Shown piece after piece: positions 6,976 through 15,599 of a stretch of 33,536 bases of DNA (positions within the stretch are counted from its first letter, which is position 1; each line of letters begins with the position of its first letter). The DNA comes from Ilumatobacteraceae bacterium. Its GTDB lineage: Bacteria; Actinomycetota; Acidimicrobiia; Acidimicrobiales; Ilumatobacteraceae. A program made the position numbers and the translations under genes. A model generated the notes under the pieces. It saw only the letters and a program-made list of their open reading frames with translations. It did no database searches and was not told the DNA's origin. The DNA lies in NCBI GenBank assembly GCA_016463105.1, contig JAEMRY010000005.1, forward strand, positions 1 to 33,536, in the 5' to 3' direction.

Positions 6976-8562
6976 ATGGCGTTGCCGGTGACCAGTCCGA
7001 ATCTTCGGCGGGCGAACCTTACAGTCGCCTCTGGCACCGCACTGAGTCGACTGACCGGCGTTATTCGAATAATCGTATTTGGCTTTATGATCGGTCAAAC
7101 TGCTCTTGCCGATGTTTACGACGCGGCTAATAACGCACCAAACGTTGTTTACGAACTACTTCTTGGCGGTATCTTGGCGGCCACTCTTGTACCTCTATTT
7201 ACGAAGTTCATGCAAGATGGTGATGAAAAAGCGGTAAATGCGATTTCAAGTGTTGCGTTAGTTGCACTAGCGGCAATCACCGCCGCTGCCATTTTTGCTG
7301 CTCCGATAATTTTTAGAATGTTTTCGCTGAGCCCATCTGATGACGTTGACATCGCAATATTCAGATCTACTGGCACGACCCTGACGCGACTGTTCGTCAT
7401 TCAAATATTCTTTTATGGAGTCACTGCAATTGCTAGTGCAATATTGAATTCGAAGCGACTCTTTTTCGCTGCCGCCTGGACCCCAGTCTTGGCAAATATC
7501 GTGACGATCGCAACACTGTTGGCGATTCCACGTGTCACATCATTTGATCCACCAACTCTTGGTGAGACAGCGAGCAATCGTTCGTTGCAATGGTTGCTTG
7601 GGATGGGCTCAACCTCAGGAATAATCGTGATGACTCTTGGGATGATCGTTGCATTGAGCCGCTCTGGAACAAAATTTGGCTGGAACTTTGACCTGAACCA
7701 TCCGGCTGTAAAGCAATTAATAAAACTTTCGGGCTGGGCGATTGGTTATGTTGTGGCTAATCAAGTTGCGCTCGTAGTCGTGAAAAATCTTGCTAAGCCT
7801 GGCAGCGGAAACGTTGACGCTTACTCAAAGGCATATGCCTTCTTTTCGTTACCACACGGATTATTAGCCGTATCAATTGCCACTACCTTTGCACCTGACC
7901 TTGCCCGTGCAGTGGCCCAACTAGATACTGCTGCATTTGCGCAGCGATTTATTTCTGGTGTGAGAATGACCGCTCTAGCGACAATTCCGGCATCGTTTGG
8001 GCTGTACATACTTGCCAAACCATTGGTGGCGATGACATTGCAACATGGCAACTTCACCGCTGAAGCCACAGCAAATACTGCACGCGCACTCAGTGGGCTT
8101 GCGATCGGACTTGCAGGGTTTTCTATTTATCTTTTTGTGTTGCGGGGCTTCTATTCAAACAACGACACTCGCACTCCATTTTTTATCAACTTATTTGAAA
8201 ACGCATTGAACATCCTGCTTGCAGTCGTATTAGTAGATCGATATGACGTTCTCGGATTAGGCATCGCGTTCTCACTTGCCTATTTAGTTTCTGCTGTCGT
8301 CGCATTATTCATGCTTGAAAAAAGATCAGTCGGATTGCAGACGAAAAATCTTCTTTTGGGTCTTGGTCCGATCATTGTGAGTGCTGCAGTAATGGCCGTA
8401 TGCGTGCAATTTATTTTAAAACAAGTTCAGGTCGACTCAATTTCTGTGAGTCAAAACGCATTACTTCAAATCATCGCATGCTTAGTCGTGGGAGTAATCG
8501 TATATTTAGCAGTGCTGTATTTATTTGGTGTGAAAGAAGCGCGTAAATTATTTAAACGCTAA
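6976..8562 (+). CDS. murJ: MurJ (MviN) lipid II flippase
   Basis: A 528-residue polytopic membrane protein with about 14 predicted helices. The N-terminal family signature runs from LTVASGTALSRLTGVIRIIV through ADVYDAANNAPNVVYELLLGG and ATLVPLF. MurJ flips undecaprenyl-linked lipid II across the membrane for peptidoglycan synthesis. Actinobacterial homologues in mycobacteria often carry a C-terminal pseudokinase extension; this one stops right after the membrane domain (LFGVKEARKLFKR). The ATG at 6976 begins MALPVTSPNLRRANL, a normal short basic leader. It converges on proB with 4 nt between stops. Its location near the elongasome genes fits its role. Confidence 0.94.
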   Translation: MALPVTSPNLRRANLTVASGTALSRLTGVIRIIVFGFMIGQTALADVYDAANNAPNVVYELLLGGILAATLVPLFTKFMQDGDEKAVNAISSVALVALAAITAAAIFAAPIIFRMFSLSPSDDVDIAIFRSTGTTLTRLFVIQIFFYGVTAIASAILNSKRLFFAAAWTPVLANIVTIATLLAIPRVTSFDPPTLGETASNRSLQWLLGMGSTSGIIVMTLGMIVALSRSGTKFGWNFDLNHPAVKQLIKLSGWAIGYVVANQVALVVVKNLAKPGSGNVDAYSKAYAFFSLPHGLLAVSIATTFAPDLARAVAQLDTAAFAQRFISGVRMTALATIPASFGLYILAKPLVAMTLQHGNFTAEATANTARALSGLAIGLAGFSIYLFVLRGFYSNNDTRTPFFINLFENALNILLAVVLVDRYDVLGLGIAFSLAYLVSAVVALFMLEKRSVGLQTKNLLLGLGPIIVSAAVMAVCVQFILKQVQVDSISVSQNALLQIIACLVVGVIVYLAVLYLFGVKEARKLFKR

Positions 8563-8566
8563 TTTG

Positions 8567-9655
8567 CTATAGCAAAATTACAAGATCATCGCGATGAATT
8601 ACTTCTTGCGAAATACCTTCAGCCAGTTCGCGACTGTTTAAGCCTGCACTGGCACCAGCCTGCACAGCAGTAACGCCAGACATTCCGCGCGCGATAACCG
8701 CACCACTCAAATCGTGCACTTCAATCGTGTCACCAGCCAAGAAGTCGCCTGTAACAGTCGTGACACCGGCATGCAGAAGCGAGACATTGCGCCGAGCCAG
8801 CGCATCACGTGCACCGTCGTCAACAGTCACTGAACCAGTTGGTTGCGCCGCAAATGCAATCCAAAGTTTGCGTGCAGACAACTCGCGCTCGCGAGGCAGA
8901 AACTGAGTACCAGCGCCGCTCACTGAGTTCAGTGCATCTACAACGACATTTTGACGTTGTGCCGACGCGATCACTGTGCGCACACCAGACCATGAAGCAA
9001 TTCGAGCCGCCGCAAGTTTTGAGGCCATTCCCCCACTGCCGCGCGTGTTTGCAGAACTGCCGGCACGAACAGAAAGTAGTTCGTCATCAGCCTTAACAGT
9101 TTCGATAAAAGTTGCTTTTGGATCAATATTTGGGTCAGCGGTATACAAGCCTTTTAAGTCTGTGAGCAAAATTAAAACATCGGCCGAAACGCTGTGCGCA
9201 ACGAGTGCCGCAATTCGATCGTTATCACCGAAACGAATTTCATCACTGGCTATTGCATCATTTTCGTTGATTACCGGCACGCAACCCAACTCAAGTAGCC
9301 GTACAAGAGTTTGTCGAGCATGCAGATATTGATGGCGATCAATGAAATCATTTGGAACTAACAACACCTGCGCGCCAACAAGTTCATGGCGGTCTAATTG
9401 AACGTTGTACTCCTGCATCAAACGACTCTGGCCAGCAGCAGCCAAGGCCTGCAGAGTCGGCATATCTGTTGGTCGACGTCCAAGTTTGAGTGCAGCGACT
9501 CCGCCTGCCACTGCCCCTGACGTGACGATCAAAACTTCGTGATTTAATTTTCGCAATATTGCGACCTCATCGCATAATGCGCTCACCGCAGACGAGTTGA
9601 TATTGCCTTCTTGGGTCGTAATCGAAGATGTGCCGATTTTTAAGACAACGCGCAT
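8567..9655 (-). CDS. proB: glutamate 5-kinase (ProB)
   Basis: A 362-residue protein with an N-terminal amino-acid-kinase domain (about 1-255) and a C-terminal PUA domain. Signatures include KIGTSSIT at the N-terminus, VTSGAVAGG, INENDAIASDEIRFGDND and GSGGMASKL. It phosphorylates L-glutamate to gamma-glutamyl phosphate, the first step of proline synthesis, and the family is feedback-inhibited by proline. Only 5 nt separate its ATG from the obg stop, which is the usual obg-proB arrangement. The common next gene, proA, is not present; murJ converges here instead. Confidence 0.95.
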   Translation of the reverse strand: MRVVLKIGTSSITTQEGNINSSAVSALCDEVAILRKLNHEVLIVTSGAVAGGVAALKLGRRPTDMPTLQALAAAGQSRLMQEYNVQLDRHELVGAQVLLVPNDFIDRHQYLHARQTLVRLLELGCVPVINENDAIASDEIRFGDNDRIAALVAHSVSADVLILLTDLKGLYTADPNIDPKATFIETVKADDELLSVRAGSSANTRGSGGMASKLAAARIASWSGVRTVIASAQRQNVVVDALNSVSGAGTQFLPRERELSARKLWIAFAAQPTGSVTVDDGARDALARRNVSLLHAGVTTVTGDFLAGDTIEVHDLSGAVIARGMSGVTAVQAGASAGLNSRELAEGISQEVIHRDDLVILL

Positions 9656-9660
9656 ATCAA

Positions 9661-10908
9661 TTACTCCGGTGTGTAATCAAATGAAAATGTACCAATCCAA
9701 ACTACGGCGCCTTCAGTAGCACCTGCTCGTGCCAATAGACGCGGCACGCCGAGTCGGCCCATGCGGTCATCTATGTAGTTAAGTGCGTCGGCATTAGTTA
9801 CGTCGTTAAGTGCAATCGATCGCTCAATATCGCGACCGTGCAAACGAAATTCGTTGGCACTAATGCGCTCGACTCGAGTGCCCTGTGGTGCAGGACGAAA
9901 CGTAACAGGACCTTGTGGTGGTGGCTCTGTTGTGCGGGCTTGTGCAACAAGTGTCGCGAGTTTATTTAATACTTCGCGAACGCCGTCGCCAGTAACTGCC
10001 GACATTTTGTCACCATTCCAAGCAGCAAGCACTTCGCCAGGAGCCGAATCTGTTTTAGTTGCAACTACTAGCCGTGGGCGATCTAAAAGTTCAGGTTGAT
10101 ATGCCTTAAGTTCTCGCAATAAAACTTCTTCTTGTTCTTTTGGAGAAATTTCTTCCATTGAAACTAGATCAACAAGCACACACAAAACACGAGCACGCTC
10201 AATATGGCGCAAGAACTGATCGCCGAGACCTTTGCCCTCGCTTGCACCTTCGATGATTCCTGGAATGTCGGCAATCACGAACTCTGTTGTGTTATTTAAT
10301 CTCACGACACCAAGATGCGGCTCAAGTGTCGTAAATGGATAATTGGCGATTTTTGGTTTAGCCGCAGAAACTGAACTGATGAATGTGCTCTTGCCAGCAT
10401 TTGGAAATCCAACAAGCGCAACATCGGCCATTAATTTCATTTCGAGTTTGAGCCAGCGATCTAAACCGTGTTCACCTTGTTCGGCAAACTTTGGTGCGCG
10501 ACGACGATTAGACAAAAATCTCGCATTACCTCGACCGCCTTCGCCACCTTGTGCAGCCATCCAGCGTGAACCGTGTTGCGCAAGATCGGCAAGTGCGTCG
10601 CCTGTATACATATCTTTGACAACAGTGCCTTCTGGAACTCCGATCAATAATTCTTCACCGCGCCGACCGTGTAAATCTTTTCCCATTCCCGAAATTCCGT
10701 CTTGCGCGCGACGATGCGGGTGGTCACGAAAAGCAAGCAAACTGGCAACATTACGATCAGCTACAAGCCAGACAGAACCGCCATTGCCACCGTCGCCGCC
10801 GTTTGGTCCGCCATTAACAACTGGGCCTTCGCGACGAAAGCTGACGCAGCCACTACCGCCGTCACCACCGCGAACATTAAGTTGTGCTTCGTCAACAAAG
10901 GCGCTCAT
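9661..10908 (-). CDS. obg: Obg/CgtA ribosome-associated GTPase
   Basis: A 415-residue GTPase with three parts. The glycine-rich Obg fold (1-158) contains repeats such as GGDGGSG and GGPNGGDGGNGG. The G domain has G1 GFPNAGKST (167-175), switch I PFTTLEPHLG, G3 DIPGIIEGA (214-222) and a G4 variant TKTD in place of NKxD. A C-terminal OCT domain spans about 330-412. Obg proteins act in large-subunit ribosome assembly and stress or growth control. A good Shine-Dalgarno (AGGAGA) precedes the ATG. Usually it follows rpmA directly; here two oppositely oriented genes separate them, so obg must have its own promoter in the divergent region 10909-10998. Confidence 0.96.
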   Translation of the reverse strand: MSAFVDEAQLNVRGGDGGSGCVSFRREGPVVNGGPNGGDGGNGGSVWLVADRNVASLLAFRDHPHRRAQDGISGMGKDLHGRRGEELLIGVPEGTVVKDMYTGDALADLAQHGSRWMAAQGGEGGRGNARFLSNRRRAPKFAEQGEHGLDRWLKLEMKLMADVALVGFPNAGKSTFISSVSAAKPKIANYPFTTLEPHLGVVRLNNTTEFVIADIPGIIEGASEGKGLGDQFLRHIERARVLCVLVDLVSMEEISPKEQEEVLLRELKAYQPELLDRPRLVVATKTDSAPGEVLAAWNGDKMSAVTGDGVREVLNKLATLVAQARTTEPPPQGPVTFRPAPQGTRVERISANEFRLHGRDIERSIALNDVTNADALNYIDDRMGRLGVPRLLARAGATEGAVVWIGTFSFDYTPE

Positions 10909-10985
10909 TTGTCTCCTGTTTGAGTCTGCAAGGCGAATGCAGGCTATTTAAGGCTACAAGCGACAACCAACGCTCACCCGTTGCC

Positions 10986-10991
10986 TAAAGT
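10986..10991 (+). promoter_or_regulatory. candidate -10 element (TAAAGT) for the dNTPase gene
   Basis: TAnnnT hexamer exactly 7 nt before the ATG at 10999, the spacing expected for a leaderless transcript. Confidence 0.4.
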
Positions 10992-10998
10992 AGAGGCG

Positions 10999-12141
10999 AT
11001 GAGTGGCGGGATCAACGAGAAGTCGCGAAGTGAGTCTTGGGCCGAGACGATGCATGGCCATGCGGTCGACGAAACCATCGCAATTCGTCTGGCTCACGCT
11101 GATTCTTGGGCAGGCTCGGGTACGACTCACTTAGTCGAACGTCGCGAACGAGAAGAACGTGAAGATCAAAATTTGGCAGTTCATGCGACACGAAGTTTTG
11201 CTGCAGGCAATCGTGTAATCGACGAAGAACCAGACAAGTTTCGCACTTGTTTCGAACGAGATCGAGATCGAATTTTGCATGCGTCATCATTTCGCCGCTT
11301 GGCCGGCAAAACTCAAGTGTTTGTTTTCCCGCAAGATCACCAACGCACACGGCTAACGCACGCACTCGAAGTCGCACAAGTGGCGACATCTGTTTCACGG
11401 GCACTTGGCTTGAATGTTTCACTCACAGATGCGATCGCACTCGGCCACGACTGTGGACACGGACCAGGTGGTCATGCCAGCGAAGACGCTCTCTCACCTT
11501 TTGTTGAAGGTGGTTACGATCATGCCGTTTGGGGCGCCGACGTAACTCTCGTGCCACTTAATTTGTGCAGTGAAACCCTAGACGGAATCCGCAATCATTC
11601 GTGGTCGCGCCCCGCCCCGAAAACCCCAGAAGGAGAAGTCGTTTCATGGGCCGATCGAATTGCATATGTCTGTCATGACTTTGAAGATGCTGTTGCTGCA
11701 GGTGTTGTGACACCAGATCAGTTGCCTCAAGAAGTTCGTGCGCTCTGCGGCACACAACGCGATGAACAATTGCGAGCGTTTATCGGTTCGATGATCAGTG
11801 CTACAGCGAATACTGGTCGCATTGCGATGACTTCACAATGCGCTGATGCTCTTGCATCGTTTCGAAAATTTAACTACGAAAATATATACATGCGTAAAGA
11901 ATCTCGCGCTCAGGCTGAATCGGTAATCAAGTTGCTGCGAGCGCTGGTTGAGCACTATGTTGCGAATCCTAAAATTATGTTTAGCCCTGGCGAACGTGAA
12001 CTTTTTGACCCAAACAGCGCCGAAGCGACGAAGTTGGCCGTTACCTATGTTGGTGGCATGACAGATCGCTTTGCATGTCGTCAAGGAGTTGCGTTACTTA
12101 ACTGGCCCGAATCACAACTGCCGCAAGGCATCGGCACCTAA
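10999..12141 (+). CDS. dgt: dGTPase-like deoxynucleotide triphosphohydrolase
   Basis: An HD-domain protein of about 380 residues. The conserved block FERDRDRILHASSFRRL is followed by KTQVFVFPQDHQRTRLTHALEV, giving metal-ligand His121. The HD pair is in ALGHDCGHGPGGHASE (His150, Asp151), and the last metal ligand Asp is in SWADRIAYVCHDFED. It hydrolyses dNTPs to deoxynucleosides and triphosphate, controlling dNTP pools. Substrate preference, dGTP only or several dNTPs, cannot be read. ATG 10999 is preferred over a TTG at 10981 because TAAAGT lies 7 nt upstream. It is followed 20 nt later by a nucleoside hydrolase, which could break down its products. Confidence 0.9.
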   Translation: MSGGINEKSRSESWAETMHGHAVDETIAIRLAHADSWAGSGTTHLVERREREEREDQNLAVHATRSFAAGNRVIDEEPDKFRTCFERDRDRILHASSFRRLAGKTQVFVFPQDHQRTRLTHALEVAQVATSVSRALGLNVSLTDAIALGHDCGHGPGGHASEDALSPFVEGGYDHAVWGADVTLVPLNLCSETLDGIRNHSWSRPAPKTPEGEVVSWADRIAYVCHDFEDAVAAGVVTPDQLPQEVRALCGTQRDEQLRAFIGSMISATANTGRIAMTSQCADALASFRKFNYENIYMRKESRAQAESVIKLLRALVEHYVANPKIMFSPGERELFDPNSAEATKLAVTYVGGMTDRFACRQGVALLNWPESQLPQGIGT

Positions 12142-12161
12142 TCTATGTTGGCGACAATCTC

Positions 12162-13106
12162 ATGACACAAAATATCTCGATGCAGAAAATGTGGATAGAC
12201 ACCGATACGGCATCCGATGACGCAGTCGCGTTGATCTTGGCACTCAAGAGCAAGACAACAAACGTGATCGGCATTTCGATTGTTGCGGGCAATGTGCCGA
12301 TCGAACTCGGCGTGCAGGCAGCGTTGTACACGCTCGAAATGTGCGGGGCGAAAACACCAGTTCATGTTGGCGCACACAAACCATTGGTACGCAATTTCGC
12401 TTCTGCGCAAAATGTTCATGGCACCGACGGCATGGGCGATATCGGACTCAAATTAAGTGGACGAGTGGCGACAACACAAGATGCAGTTCGCCAGATTATT
12501 GAAACTTTTAGATCAGCACCTGGAGAAATAGATCTCGTCACTCTTGGACCACTAACAAATATTGCACTTGTGCTTTCAATCGAACCAGATTTCGCCAAAT
12601 GGGTTCGCCGTTGCATAATCATGGGCGGCACCGGCGTTTTGCCGGGCAATGTAACTGTTGCATCTGAGTTCAATGTCTGGGCTGACCCCGAGGCCGCACG
12701 AATCGTGTTCGATTCACAACTACCGCTCGAAATGGTTGGTTGGGATGTCTCGGTGGCTGATGCAGTTATCTCAGACGAACTTGCCGCAGAGTTGAGTTCA
12801 TTGAGTGACCTCGGCAAATTCGCGATGTCGATTCAACGACAAGTGCGTGAGTTTTGTCGAACCGAAACCAAACTTGAGGGCTTTGACCTACCAGACCCGA
12901 TAGCAATGAGCGTTGCGCTCGACTCGACTATTGCAAGCCAAGAAATTCGCAAACATGTTCGTATTCACCTTGGTGAGGGTGACACTCGTGGCCAATCTCT
13001 AGTTGACCATCTAGAAGTACTCGGCAAAAATGCGAATTGCCGTGTGGTGTTGCGCGTCAACCGCGAACGGTTTGTTGCGATGCTGCGATCAGCGTTAACG
13101 AGCTAG
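12162..13106 (+). CDS. inosine/uridine-preferring nucleoside hydrolase family protein
   Basis: A 314-residue member of the IU-nucleoside hydrolase fold. The calcium-binding N-terminal motif is IDTDTASDDA (Asp15, Asp19, Asp20); most relatives have DTDPGxDD, so the Pro-Gly is replaced by Thr-Ala. Other marks are HGTDGMGD (86-93), LGPLTNIA, MGG and the C-terminal metal ligand Asp245 in FDLPDPIAM. Group I enzymes have His just before that Asp; here it is Pro. The family cleaves the N-glycosidic bond of nucleosides. Substrate is uncertain. ATG 12162 is taken as the start; ATGs at 12180 and 12189 are possible. It probably forms an operon with the dNTP triphosphohydrolase. Confidence 0.88.
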   Translation: MTQNISMQKMWIDTDTASDDAVALILALKSKTTNVIGISIVAGNVPIELGVQAALYTLEMCGAKTPVHVGAHKPLVRNFASAQNVHGTDGMGDIGLKLSGRVATTQDAVRQIIETFRSAPGEIDLVTLGPLTNIALVLSIEPDFAKWVRRCIIMGGTGVLPGNVTVASEFNVWADPEAARIVFDSQLPLEMVGWDVSVADAVISDELAAELSSLSDLGKFAMSIQRQVREFCRTETKLEGFDLPDPIAMSVALDSTIASQEIRKHVRIHLGEGDTRGQSLVDHLEVLGKNANCRVVLRVNRERFVAMLRSALTS

Positions 13107-13113
13107 TTAATAA

Positions 13114-13371
13114 TTAATTGCTAGCAGGATTAACGTCGACCACTTTGCGGCCACGACGTTCTGCGAATTTTACGTTTCCGTGCACAAGAGCGAACAATGT
13201 GTCATCGCTACCCTTGCCAACATTCTTGCCAGGATGAACTTTTGTTCCGCGCTGACGAATAAGAATTGTGCCGGCATTGATAAGTGTGCCGTCGAATACT
13301 TTTACACCGAGTCTTTGAGAGTTTGAGTCGCGGCCGTTTCGTGTTGAACCGCCACCTTTGGTTTTCGACAT
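13114..13371 (-). CDS. rpmA: 50S ribosomal protein L27
   Basis: An 85-residue ribosomal protein with the L27 signature: N-terminal MSKTKGGGSTRNGRDSNSQR, then GTILIRQRGTKVHPGKNVG. L27 sits near the peptidyl-transferase centre. It lacks the N-terminal extension that Firmicutes remove by proteolysis. It begins 3 nt after the rplU stop. Its stop converges on the nucleoside hydrolase gene with a 7-nt gap, which includes part of an AT-rich inverted repeat (GCTAG at 13102-13106, CTAGC at 13121-13125). Confidence 0.97.
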   Translation of the reverse strand: MSKTKGGGSTRNGRDSNSQRLGVKVFDGTLINAGTILIRQRGTKVHPGKNVGKGSDDTLFALVHGNVKFAERRGRKVVDVNPASN

Positions 13372-13374
13372 TAG

Positions 13375-13686
13375 TTAGCCTTTCGCAATCGAAGTAATTT
13401 CAACAAGGCTATAACGCTGACGGTGTCCGAAGCGACGGCGCTGATTAGTGCGGCGCTTGTACATGAAACCATCAATCTTTGCACCAGCAACTTCTCCGAG
13501 AACTTTGCCCTTGACCGAAGCCTTTGAGAGTTGATCTGGAGTTGCAAGAACCGTTTCGCCATCAACAAGCATGACGGGCGTGAAAGAAACTTCTGAGCCA
13601 GTCGCTACGCCCAACAGTTCAACCTGAACTTGCTGGCCTTTAGCGACCTTTTCTTGTTTTCCACCGGAGGCAATAATCGCGTACAT
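13375..13686 (-). CDS. rplU: 50S ribosomal protein L21
   Basis: A 103-residue protein with the L21 N-terminus MYAIIASGGKQEKVAKGQ and the late family block YKRRTNQRRRFGHRQ. L21 binds 23S rRNA in the large subunit. The length is normal. AGGA lies about 12 nt before the ATG. It follows the RNase E/G gene by 65 nt and is coupled to rpmA. Confidence 0.97.
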   Translation of the reverse strand: MYAIIASGGKQEKVAKGQQVQVELLGVATGSEVSFTPVMLVDGETVLATPDQLSKASVKGKVLGEVAGAKIDGFMYKRRTNQRRRFGHRQRYSLVEITSIAKG

Positions 13687-13751
13687 ATCGAAGAGAGATC
13701 CTATCTGTGTGATTAGTGAACTTGGGGTTGTTTGTTAACTGAATATTGCTA

Positions 13752-15422
13752 TTAATCAAGCATCGAATGGTCGACAATGACTCCTCGACCCTCACAAGTC
13801 GGGCAAGAGTCAACGAAATTGGTCAATAAACCTTCGCCGATTCGCTTACGGGTCATTTCAACTAGCCCTAGCTCAGAGATGTCAAACACCTGCGTGCGGG
13901 TCTTGTCTCGTGAAAGGGCTCCCTTGAAACGATCCAGAACCTTGCGACGATTTTCGCGGATCTCCATATCAATGAAGTCGATCACGATGATTCCACCGAT
14001 ATCGCGCAAGCGAAGTTGCCTGGCGATTTCATCAGCAGCCTCAATATTGTTACTGAATACAGTTTCTTCAAGATTGGTCTTGCCAACATTTTTGCCAGTA
14101 TTGACGTCAATAACCGTCAAAGCCTCGGTGTGTTCGATGACAAGTGAGCCGCCAGATGGTAACCAAACTTTTATATCAAGTGCTTTGTGAATTTGCTCAT
14201 GCACATGTTGGTTTTCAAATAACGATAAACCCTCAGCCTGAGTGTCATAGAACTCAACTCGATCTAAAAACTCTGGATTAAAGTCGCCGATGTACTGACG
14301 CACTTCTTCATACAGTTCACGCTCGTCGATGATGATTCCGCGATAGTCGCTGCTGAACTCTTCACGAATCACACGAACAGCAAGTGGTGGCTCACGATAA
14401 AGCAATGTCGGGCTGCTGGCCTTCTTTGATTTCTCTTTAATTTCTTCCCAAAGCGCGAGCAAACGTGTCATATCGGTGCGAAGTTCGTGCTCTGTTGCAT
14501 TCTCGGCTGCTGTTCGCACAATGATTCCGTGCTCATCTGGTTTAACGCGATCCAAAATTGACCGCAGTCTGCGTCGCTCGTCATCTGGGAGACGCTTTGA
14601 AATGCCATAGGTACGCGAGTCTGGGATTAGAACAACAAATCGTCCGGGCAAAGAAACTTCTTGCGTTAGGCGTCCACCCTTAGACCCGATTGGATTTTTG
14701 GTCACCTGACAAAGAATTAGTTGTCGCGCTTGCAAAACGTGCTCAATACGTGGCTCAGGACCTTGCTCAACAACATCTTCTTTGTCGAACTGCACATCGC
14801 CACGATATAAAACAGCATTTTTTGGAGTTCCAATATCTACGAATGCTGCTTCCATACCAGGCAGAACATTTTGCACGCGACCTAAATAAATATTTCCGTG
14901 AATTTGTTCGCTGTCGTCGGCTGGCCGACTGACGTAATGCTCAATCAGACTGCGACCTTCGAGCATCGCCACCTGCGTAAATTCTTTACGAGCCTGAACA
15001 ACCATCATGTATCGACCTAACGGACGACCATTGCGTTCTTTGCCACGACGACGCTCAATTAATTCGGCATCAGTCTCGACGACGACCGGAGAGTTAGGAC
15101 GCGAACTATCACGGTCGCCACCAGTTCGGCGACGGCGATTACGACCACCGCGGCGGTTGCGACGACCCGATTTCTCGCGATCTGGATTATCACCTGACTC
15201 GGATGACTCACCCGATTGGTTAGAATTTTTTTGACGGTTTCGCCTAATTGGATTCTCTTTTTTAGAAGTCGCCGGGGCCGAATCTGTCGGCTGGGCAACT
15301 GGCATTATTGGTGCAGGGCGTGTATCACCGATTTGGGGCTTGCGCACAAGCGCTGCCTCTGCGGCTTCAGGCGAAACTAATCGACCTTCTCGTGGGTGTT
15401 CTGGTAACTCAGGGGAACTCAT
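13752..15422 (-). CDS. rne: Rne/Rng family ribonuclease (RNase E/G)
   Basis: A 556-residue endoribonuclease. Residues 1-135 form a low-complexity, Arg/Ser/Asn/Glu-rich extension with RRNRRGGRNRRRR near 88-99. The RNase E/G core has an S1 domain (about 175-260, starting GNIYLGRVQNVLPGMEAAFVDIG), catalytic aspartates in TVIDVNTG and IVIDFIDM, and a zinc-link motif CPTC (Cys540, Cys543). It ends shortly after the zinc link, so it lacks a long C-terminal scaffold. An N-terminal disordered extension with a short C-terminus is the usual actinobacterial arrangement. It cleaves single-stranded AU-rich RNA in mRNA decay and rRNA/tRNA processing. AGAAGGA lies about 8 nt before the ATG. The leader carries a terminator-like hairpin. 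Confidence 0.94.
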   Translation of the reverse strand: MSSPELPEHPREGRLVSPEAAEAALVRKPQIGDTRPAPIMPVAQPTDSAPATSKKENPIRRNRQKNSNQSGESSESGDNPDREKSGRRNRRGGRNRRRRTGGDRDSSRPNSPVVVETDAELIERRRGKERNGRPLGRYMMVVQARKEFTQVAMLEGRSLIEHYVSRPADDSEQIHGNIYLGRVQNVLPGMEAAFVDIGTPKNAVLYRGDVQFDKEDVVEQGPEPRIEHVLQARQLILCQVTKNPIGSKGGRLTQEVSLPGRFVVLIPDSRTYGISKRLPDDERRRLRSILDRVKPDEHGIIVRTAAENATEHELRTDMTRLLALWEEIKEKSKKASSPTLLYREPPLAVRVIREEFSSDYRGIIIDERELYEEVRQYIGDFNPEFLDRVEFYDTQAEGLSLFENQHVHEQIHKALDIKVWLPSGGSLVIEHTEALTVIDVNTGKNVGKTNLEETVFSNNIEAADEIARQLRLRDIGGIIVIDFIDMEIRENRRKVLDRFKGALSRDKTRTQVFDISELGLVEMTRKRIGEGLLTNFVDSCPTCEGRGVIVDHSMLD

Positions 15423-15445
15423 TAAACAAATCCTTCTAAATCTTC

Positions 15446-15475
15446 TAAAAAACGAACACCGCTAAGCGGGCTCGT
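15446..15475 (-). terminator. intrinsic-terminator-like hairpin between rodA and the RNase gene
   Basis: On the minus strand ACGAGC-CCGC pairs with GCGG-(T)-GTTCGT around the loop TTA: ten pairs with one bulge, immediately followed by a run of six T. It would end the rodA transcript or act as an attenuator for the RNase gene, whose ATG lies 24 nt further on. Confidence 0.6.
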
Positions 15476-15599
15476 CAATCGCGCTTAAGCACTAACTCAG
15501 GAGACTGAGCGCACCTTCTTCACGAAAATCGAATGTGTGGGGCTTTCGCCCCGTAGTTACAGGCTACCCCGTGCTGATAGCTACGCCACGGATGTTCGA
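15476..15599 (-). ncRNA. densely structured spacer/leader upstream of the RNase E/G gene
   Basis: Between the rodA stop and the terminator the minus strand can form four consecutive hairpins: CCGTG/CACGG (15569-15591), GTAG/CTAC (15553-15567), GGGGC-GAAA-GCCCC (15539-15552) and CTCAG/CTGAG (15496-15509). The last lies within outer GCGC repeats. No ORF is present. I do not recognise a known riboswitch. It could be an autoregulatory RNase leader, a small RNA, or simply a stable 3' end of the rodA transcript. Confidence 0.4.

Noticed and set aside
1950..8576. GCTATAGC palindromes at two convergent junctions (1952-1959, 8566-8573)
   Set aside because: Each arises from a Leu codon CTA followed by stop TAG in the minus gene. 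The copies are short, lack a stable loop for a terminator, and the third convergent junction at 13107 lacks it.
10343..10951. Long plus-strand reading frame (about 200 codons) opposite obg
   Set aside because: It lies wholly antisense to the well-conserved obg gene, is rich in Pro/Ser/Arg as expected of a shadow of Gly-rich coding sequence, and has no start signal.
15539..15552. GGGGC-GAAA-GCCCC hairpin as a stand-alone terminator
   Set aside because: There is no T-run directly after it on either strand; it is reported as part of the structured spacer instead.
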